Shown here: piece by piece, positions 5,686 to 8,663 of the stretch | How the letters are laid out: each line of letters opens with the position of its first letter | Position numbering within the stretch: the stretch's first letter is position 1 | Source: Methanocellales archaeon | GTDB taxonomy: Archaea > Halobacteriota > UBA148 | Length of the DNA stretch: 8,663 bases | Direction of reading: 5' to 3' | Assembly: GCA_013415795.1 (NCBI GenBank) | Contig: JAAEEL010000044.1 | Coordinates: 1 to 8,663 of the forward strand | The notes under the pieces: model-generated | Told to the model about the DNA's origin: nothing | What the model saw: only the letters and a program-made list of their open reading frames with translations | The model's database searches: none | Translations under genes and position numbers: made by a program

Positions 5686-6342
5686 ATGGCTGATGTCACT
5701 GCACTCAAAAAATTGGCGTTATTAGGTGCCATTCGAGAACAAATCCAGATATCTTCTTCTGATTTCGCTCGTCACATCTCATATAGTCCTCAAACTGCAT
5801 CTCGTCGATTACAAGCTCTTGAGAAAGAGGGATTGATATCCAGAGTCATCGTTCCAGAAGGACAACAGATCCTAATAACACAAAGAGGGAAAGATGTATT
5901 GAGAAGCGAATATTACGAATATCAAAAGATTTTTGAACCAACTGATAATGAAATTGAACTTCATGGAAAGGTTGTAACAGGTCTCGGAGAAGGTCAATAC
6001 TATATGTCGCTGGAGGGATATAAAACCCAATTTGAAGGCAAACTTGGCTTCACACCTTATCCAGGCACTTTGAATCTTGTATTAACTGACCATAGCACCG
6101 TTCTTAGGAAAAGACTGGAAGAAAGTGATGGCATACCAATAAACGGTTTCAACTCTGAAAACAGAACATTCGGTGGTGGCAGATGCTTCCATGTCTCCAT
6201 CGGCAAGATAAATGGCGCTGTCATCATTCCAGATAGGTCGCATTATCCAAATGACCTGTTGGAAATCATTTCATCAAAAAATCTGAGGAGTGTATTAGGA
6301 ATAAAGAATGGTGATTTGCTTAGTGTGAAGGTACTACTATGA
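5686..6342 (+). CDS. rbkR: RbkR: winged-helix regulator fused to CTP-dependent riboflavin kinase
   Basis: This 218-residue two-domain protein converts riboflavin to FMN, using CTP as archaeal RibK enzymes do, and doubles as a transcription regulator of riboflavin genes. Residues 1-85 form a winged helix with recognition segment SYSPQTASRRLQALEKEGLI (32-51) and wing ISRVIVPEGQQILIT. Residues about 92-218 are the DUF120 kinase with VVTGLGEGQYYMS (96-108), LGFTPYPGTLNLVL (120-133), RTFGGGRCF (160-168), AVIIPDRSHYPNDLLEII and the closing LGIKNGD (204-210). The ATG at 5686 has GAGGAT 5 nt upstream. The stop overlaps the ribB start by 4 bp. A palindrome in the promoter suggests autorepression when flavin is abundant. 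The fusion and its partner ribB match the described RbkR arrangement. Confidence 0.94.
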   Translation: MADVTALKKLALLGAIREQIQISSSDFARHISYSPQTASRRLQALEKEGLISRVIVPEGQQILITQRGKDVLRSEYYEYQKIFEPTDNEIELHGKVVTGLGEGQYYMSLEGYKTQFEGKLGFTPYPGTLNLVLTDHSTVLRKRLEESDGIPINGFNSENRTFGGGRCFHVSIGKINGAVIIPDRSHYPNDLLEIISSKNLRSVLGIKNGDLLSVKVLL

Positions 6343-7016
6343 TATCTAAGGCAATCAACTCTCTAAAGAAAGGTAATATGGTATTGCTATATGATTCTGA
6401 CCGCCGAGAGGGTGAGACCGATATAGTAATGCCAGCACATGCTACGACACCAAAGCACGTTGCTCTGATGCGCAGAGATGCTGGTGGGTTGATATGCATA
6501 GCAATACATCCGATAGCAGCAAAGAGACTTAAATTGCCATTTATGTCCGATCTATTAAAGCATGCCAATGGTTTTGAGCTTGGTGACTTGATTGAGAAGC
6601 CAGGAGATATATCCTATGACCTAAGCTCTTCATTCTCGCTTTGGGTCAATCATAGAAAAACCTTCACGGGAATCACCGATATTGATAGGGCCTTAACTAT
6701 CAACGAAATCAGTAAGGCAGTTCAATCATCATTAAACGGTGAAACAGTTGATTTTGGCAGGGAATTCCGCTCACCTGGGCATGTACCTCTACTCAGGGCA
6801 GCCAGCAATCTGCTTGGAGATAGAAAAGGTCAGACAGAATTATCGATCGCTCTTGCAGATATGTCGCATATCACTCCTGCAATGGTCCTTTGCGAGATGC
6901 TGGATGATAAAACTGGTAAGGCGCTATCAAAAAATGATGCGAAATTATATTCAAAGAATCACGATCTTATTTTCCTTGAGGGAAAAGAGATAGTAGAAGC
7001 ATATAAAACTTTTTAG
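6339..7016 (+). CDS. ribB: 3,4-dihydroxy-2-butanone 4-phosphate synthase
   Basis: RibB turns ribulose 5-phosphate into 3,4-dihydroxy-2-butanone 4-phosphate and formate, supplying the four-carbon unit of riboflavin's xylene ring. The protein is a cytoplasmic, magnesium-dependent homodimer in known cases. The 225-residue product is the stand-alone type with no GTP cyclohydrolase II fusion, as usual in archaea. Motifs are YDSDRREGETD (18-28, acidic metal and substrate residues Glu24, Glu26, Asp28), RRDAGGLICIAI (45-56), FTGITDIDRALTI (109-121), FRSPGHVPLLRA (143-154, catalytic His148), GQTELSIALADM (164-175) and TPAMVLCEMLDD (179-190). It starts within the rbkR stop (ATGA), so enzyme and kinase-regulator are made together and should share control by the upstream palindrome. 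Confidence 0.96.
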   Translation: MISKAINSLKKGNMVLLYDSDRREGETDIVMPAHATTPKHVALMRRDAGGLICIAIHPIAAKRLKLPFMSDLLKHANGFELGDLIEKPGDISYDLSSSFSLWVNHRKTFTGITDIDRALTINEISKAVQSSLNGETVDFGREFRSPGHVPLLRAASNLLGDRKGQTELSIALADMSHITPAMVLCEMLDDKTGKALSKNDAKLYSKNHDLIFLEGKEIVEAYKTF

Positions 7017-7031
7017 AACACTATTCCTCAA

Positions 7032-7038
7032 TTTTTTT
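7032..7038 (+). terminator. T7 run after ribB, probable archaeal terminator
   Basis: A run of seven T lies 15 nt past the ribB stop. It sits in the loop of a weak CCTC/GAGG stem (7026-7029 with 7040-7043), and a stronger perfect 6-bp stem, TCTCTA-GCG-TAGAGA (7044-7058), follows at once. Archaeal RNA polymerase stops well at plain T runs, so the T run is probably the working part. Confidence 0.5.
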
Positions 7039-7161
7039 CGAGGTCTCTAGCGTAGAGAAGACAGTAGAAGCAGTGACCATCATTACATTCAATATTTGTA
7101 GCCTAATCACATTTCAAAAGTTTTCAACTTTCCACTTATTTATCTCTTTCACATCAATTTT

Positions 7162-7178
7162 TTGAAGTATAACTTCAA
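7162..7178. repeat. Perfect 7+3+7 inverted repeat in the convergent gap
   Basis: TTGAAGTATAACTTCAA is a perfect 7-bp inverted repeat around ATA. It lies 146 bp past ribB and 156 bp past the protease stop, with T runs around it. A backup bidirectional terminator hairpin is the plain explanation. A protein-binding palindrome is possible. Confidence 0.45.
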
Positions 7179-7333
7179 TATACTAATTTTTCGTATAAGT
7201 GTTCTTCTAAATTCATTTCTGTATGGTATTCTCCATTTTTTATCAAGCAATTCGACAACTATCCACCATAACATCGAAAAATCAGCCTAATGATTTTGAA
7301 TAATGGTCTTTATCATCAGTAAAAATACTCAAC

Positions 7334-8563
7334 TCAATAAAGGACTATTACTAGAAATGAGCCAACGTACAATGAAATGAACAATGCACTGATGGCATTT
7401 GAAATCAAATCTACATTTCTTTTGGCTACAGCACTTACATATTCTTCCATTAATCTACCGCCATCAAACGGCTTTGCTGGTAACAGATTTAGAGCTCCCA
7501 GCCAGAAATTAAGAAGACCGGTCCAAAATACGAGTTGTATTGTCATTAGCATGTATTCTGGGTGAGCTAGGTTTGCTCCATAGAATCCAGAACCAAGTAT
7601 TGGCTTTAACATCGCTCCAGATTGCGGAAGTACGAATCCAATGGGATCCTTTAAGGCACCATAGCCTTCTGTGACAGGAAAAAGGTTAACACCTAAGAAT
7701 GCCTTGTTCGGATCGTCAGGATGACTTGTTAGATATATTGTATATGTATTTCTATCCGTTTTTATCAAGACATCATCCCCTGGCATATTTTTCATCATTT
7801 CTTCCTGAAATTCTCTGACTTCCTTTACTCTCTTCTCATCGACATGAGTGATTATTTCGCCTTTTGCCATGCCCGCCTCTTTTGCAGGAAATCCTTCGAC
7901 CGTGTCTACTATACCCACTCCTTCTGCGTTTGGCGCGAAAAATGGTAGTAATACGTAGGTGAACATAAGGAGTGATATGACAAACACCAGGATGTTTGCC
8001 GTCGGTCCTGCAGAGAACATCTTCATCCTTGATTTTGATGTTGCCTTCTTGACCTCTTCTTCGTCAGGTTCTACAAAAGCTGCAGGCAGGATCGCAAGGA
8101 CAGCAAGTCCAAGCGACTTTATCTTCATATCCTCTGCCTCTGACAATATTCCGTGTGAAAACTCATGAACTATTATAGCGACGGCGAGTGCGATCAATCC
8201 GTATGTGATTGGAAGAGCCAAACCAGGAAAGAGTACAGTTTCCCTCGCACCAACGTCAGTAGGTATGATTTGTGGATATCTGATTAACAAGATCGCAGTT
8301 GCAATTATGTATATTGCTGTGAATATCATCATTATCGTTGAGATTATAATACATAGGATACCTGCCCTTTTCCAAAAGGATCTGAACCTGTGTGCTATAT
8401 ATGCTATGGCATCCTTCCCATGATCAGTACGCCAAAGCAACATTGGACCGGAAACTTCGAATTTGTTCGGTAGCAGTCCTCTCTTGTAAAATGTTATCAA
8501 TACGCCCCAACCTATGAGAACTAGTGCAATGATAATCCATGGTGATAAGAAATCAATATACAT
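7334..8563 (-). CDS. Site-2 protease family (M50) membrane metalloprotease with internal PDZ-like segment
   Basis: This 409-residue intramembrane zinc protease would cut membrane-bound substrates, for instance anchored regulators or leftover signal peptides. Hydrophobic segments are near 8-25, 68-95, 110-138, 148-164, 186-209, 338-362 and 385-408. The zinc site is AIIVHEFSHG (129-138, HExxH with His133, Glu134, His137), completed by NLLPAKPFDGG (359-369, Asp367). The conserved FSAGPTANI (183-191) sits between them. EPDEEEVKKA (165-174) is typical of archaeal members. A PDZ-like part (about 213-280) contains VGIVDTVEGFPAKEAGMAKGEIITHVD. The ATG at 8563 has an AAGGG element 8 nt upstream. It is a lone gene, divergent from the next one. 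The substrate is unknown and no obvious anti-sigma or SREBP-like partner is nearby. The family call is secure. Confidence 0.93.
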   Translation of the reverse strand: MYIDFLSPWIIIALVLIGWGVLITFYKRGLLPNKFEVSGPMLLWRTDHGKDAIAYIAHRFRSFWKRAGILCIIISTIMMIFTAIYIIATAILLIRYPQIIPTDVGARETVLFPGLALPITYGLIALAVAIIVHEFSHGILSEAEDMKIKSLGLAVLAILPAAFVEPDEEEVKKATSKSRMKMFSAGPTANILVFVISLLMFTYVLLPFFAPNAEGVGIVDTVEGFPAKEAGMAKGEIITHVDEKRVKEVREFQEEMMKNMPGDDVLIKTDRNTYTIYLTSHPDDPNKAFLGVNLFPVTEGYGALKDPIGFVLPQSGAMLKPILGSGFYGANLAHPEYMLMTIQLVFWTGLLNFWLGALNLLPAKPFDGGRLMEEYVSAVAKRNVDLISNAISALFISLYVGSFLVIVLY

Positions 8564-8570
8564 TTATATT
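8563..8570 (+). promoter_or_regulatory. TATA box candidate for the divergent right-edge gene
   Basis: TTTATATT sits on the protease start codon and fits the archaeal consensus. A start about 25 bp on, near 8593, would give a short leader for the gene at 8611. Confidence 0.35.
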
Positions 8571-8610
8571 GCCCTTTACTATGTAAATTTGGTGACTTAA
8601 ATTGTTCTCG

Positions 8611-8663
8611 ATGGTATATATAACTACGAGCGATTTGGACGAAGCCAAGTTTATTGGGAGAAC
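8611..8663 (+). CDS. N-terminus of a probable CutA1-type protein (cut by window end)
   Basis: The frame opens MVYITTSDLDEAKFIGR and runs off the window. The pattern of a first beta strand VYITT, then an acidic turn and EA-x-x-IGR helix, matches the start of archaeal CutA1 (divalent-cation tolerance) proteins, which form very stable trimers. Only 17 residues are visible, so the family is a guess. A TTG at 8602 lies 6 nt after GGTGA (8591-8595) and could be the true start, adding three residues. The ATG at 8611 is 15 nt from that site. It is divergent from the site-2 protease, with only 47 bp between start codons. Confidence 0.45.
   Translation, partial: MVYITTSDLDEAKFIGR
8613..8622 (-). promoter_or_regulatory. 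TATA box candidate for the site-2 protease gene
   Basis: GGTATATATAAC reads GTTATATATACC on the minus strand. Transcription would start near 8592, with a leader of about 30 nt carrying the AAGGG element. The box lies within the first codons of the divergent gene. Confidence 0.45.

Larger units (their letters stand above)
7017..7333. other. Convergent intergenic stretch without genes
   Basis: The 317 bp between ribB and the minus-strand protease hold no credible reading frame. Contents are the T7 terminator (7032-7038), the stem TCTCTA/TAGAGA (7044-7058), a perfect inverted repeat TTGAAGT-ATA-ACTTCAA (7162-7178) flanked by T6 before and T5 after, and an A5 run at 7321-7325. That A5 run reads as T5 just past the protease stop on the minus strand and may terminate it. 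Confidence 0.5.

Noticed and set aside
6739..6993. 84-codon plus-strand frame inside ribB
   Set aside because: It sits in another frame of ribB across the conserved SPGH and GQTELS motifs, and its own product matches nothing.
7026..7043. CCTC/GAGG hairpin as an intrinsic terminator of bacterial type
   Set aside because: The stem is only four pairs and the T run is in its loop instead of after it; the T run alone is a better explanation in an archaeon.
1..8663. tRNA, rRNA, CRISPR array, insertion sequence or attachment site
   Set aside because: No cloverleaf-like block, regular spaced repeat, transposase frame or terminal inverted repeats were seen in any gap or frame. I could not run a covariance search.
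1..8663. A new defence or biosynthetic gene cluster
   Set aside because: Every large gene is assigned to a known family with its motifs intact. Nothing resembles a toxin-antitoxin pair, restriction system or peptide cluster, so I do not claim one.

Overview
The window reads as chromosomal DNA from a euryarchaeon. The evidence is an archaeal-type set of genes: a wyosine-synthesis radical SAM enzyme (Tyw1), phosphoseryl-tRNA synthetase (SepRS, known mainly from methanogens, ANME lineages and Archaeoglobi), a CTP-type riboflavin kinase fused to a winged helix (RbkR), and archaeal TATA boxes about 25 bp ahead of the likely transcription starts. SepRS narrows it to a methanogen, ANME or Archaeoglobus-like relative. 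I cannot name the genus. The DNA is moderately AT-rich, and the gaps are more AT-rich than the genes.

Layout. (1) 1-768: the 3' part of tyw1, cut by the window edge, runs into a convergent 37-codon gene on the minus strand. The two share 51 bp. A divergent promoter region follows. (2) 769-3002: sepS and a soluble family 2 glycosyltransferase form an operon with a 4-bp ATGA overlap. (3) 3094-4158: a COG0701/DUF318 (ArsP-like) membrane permease with a CSC motif, preceded by a repeated AT-rich element. (4) 4159-4647: a mostly empty AT-rich stretch with one doubtful 64-codon frame. (5) 4648-5636: an ArsR-type repressor with a CVC motif, translationally coupled (ATGA) to endonuclease V. (6) 5686-7016: rbkR and ribB, again ATGA-coupled, behind their own TATA box and a perfect 14-bp palindrome that is a good candidate autoregulatory operator. 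(7) 7017-7333: a convergent gap with terminator-like T runs and two inverted repeats. (8) 7334-8563, minus strand: an M50 site-2 protease with an internal PDZ-like segment. (9) 8611-8663: the start of a divergent gene that looks like CutA1.

How the genes fit together. tyw1 and sepS both act on tRNA (wybutosine in tRNA-Phe; Sep-tRNA-Cys for cysteine synthesis). rbkR and ribB make and sense flavin: RibB produces the 4-carbon riboflavin precursor, and RbkR makes FMN and probably represses its own operon. The permease and the ArsR repressor may form a thiol-, metal- or metalloid-responsive pair, but 489 bp separate them and the link is inferred. Three separate start/stop overlaps of the ATGA type show that translational coupling is common here. 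I see no mobile element, CRISPR array, tRNA or rRNA. Most of the window is ordinary core and light accessory archaeal sequence. The most useful leads are the RbkR operator, the small overlapping gene, the arsR-nfi coupling and the face-to-face promoters at the right edge.
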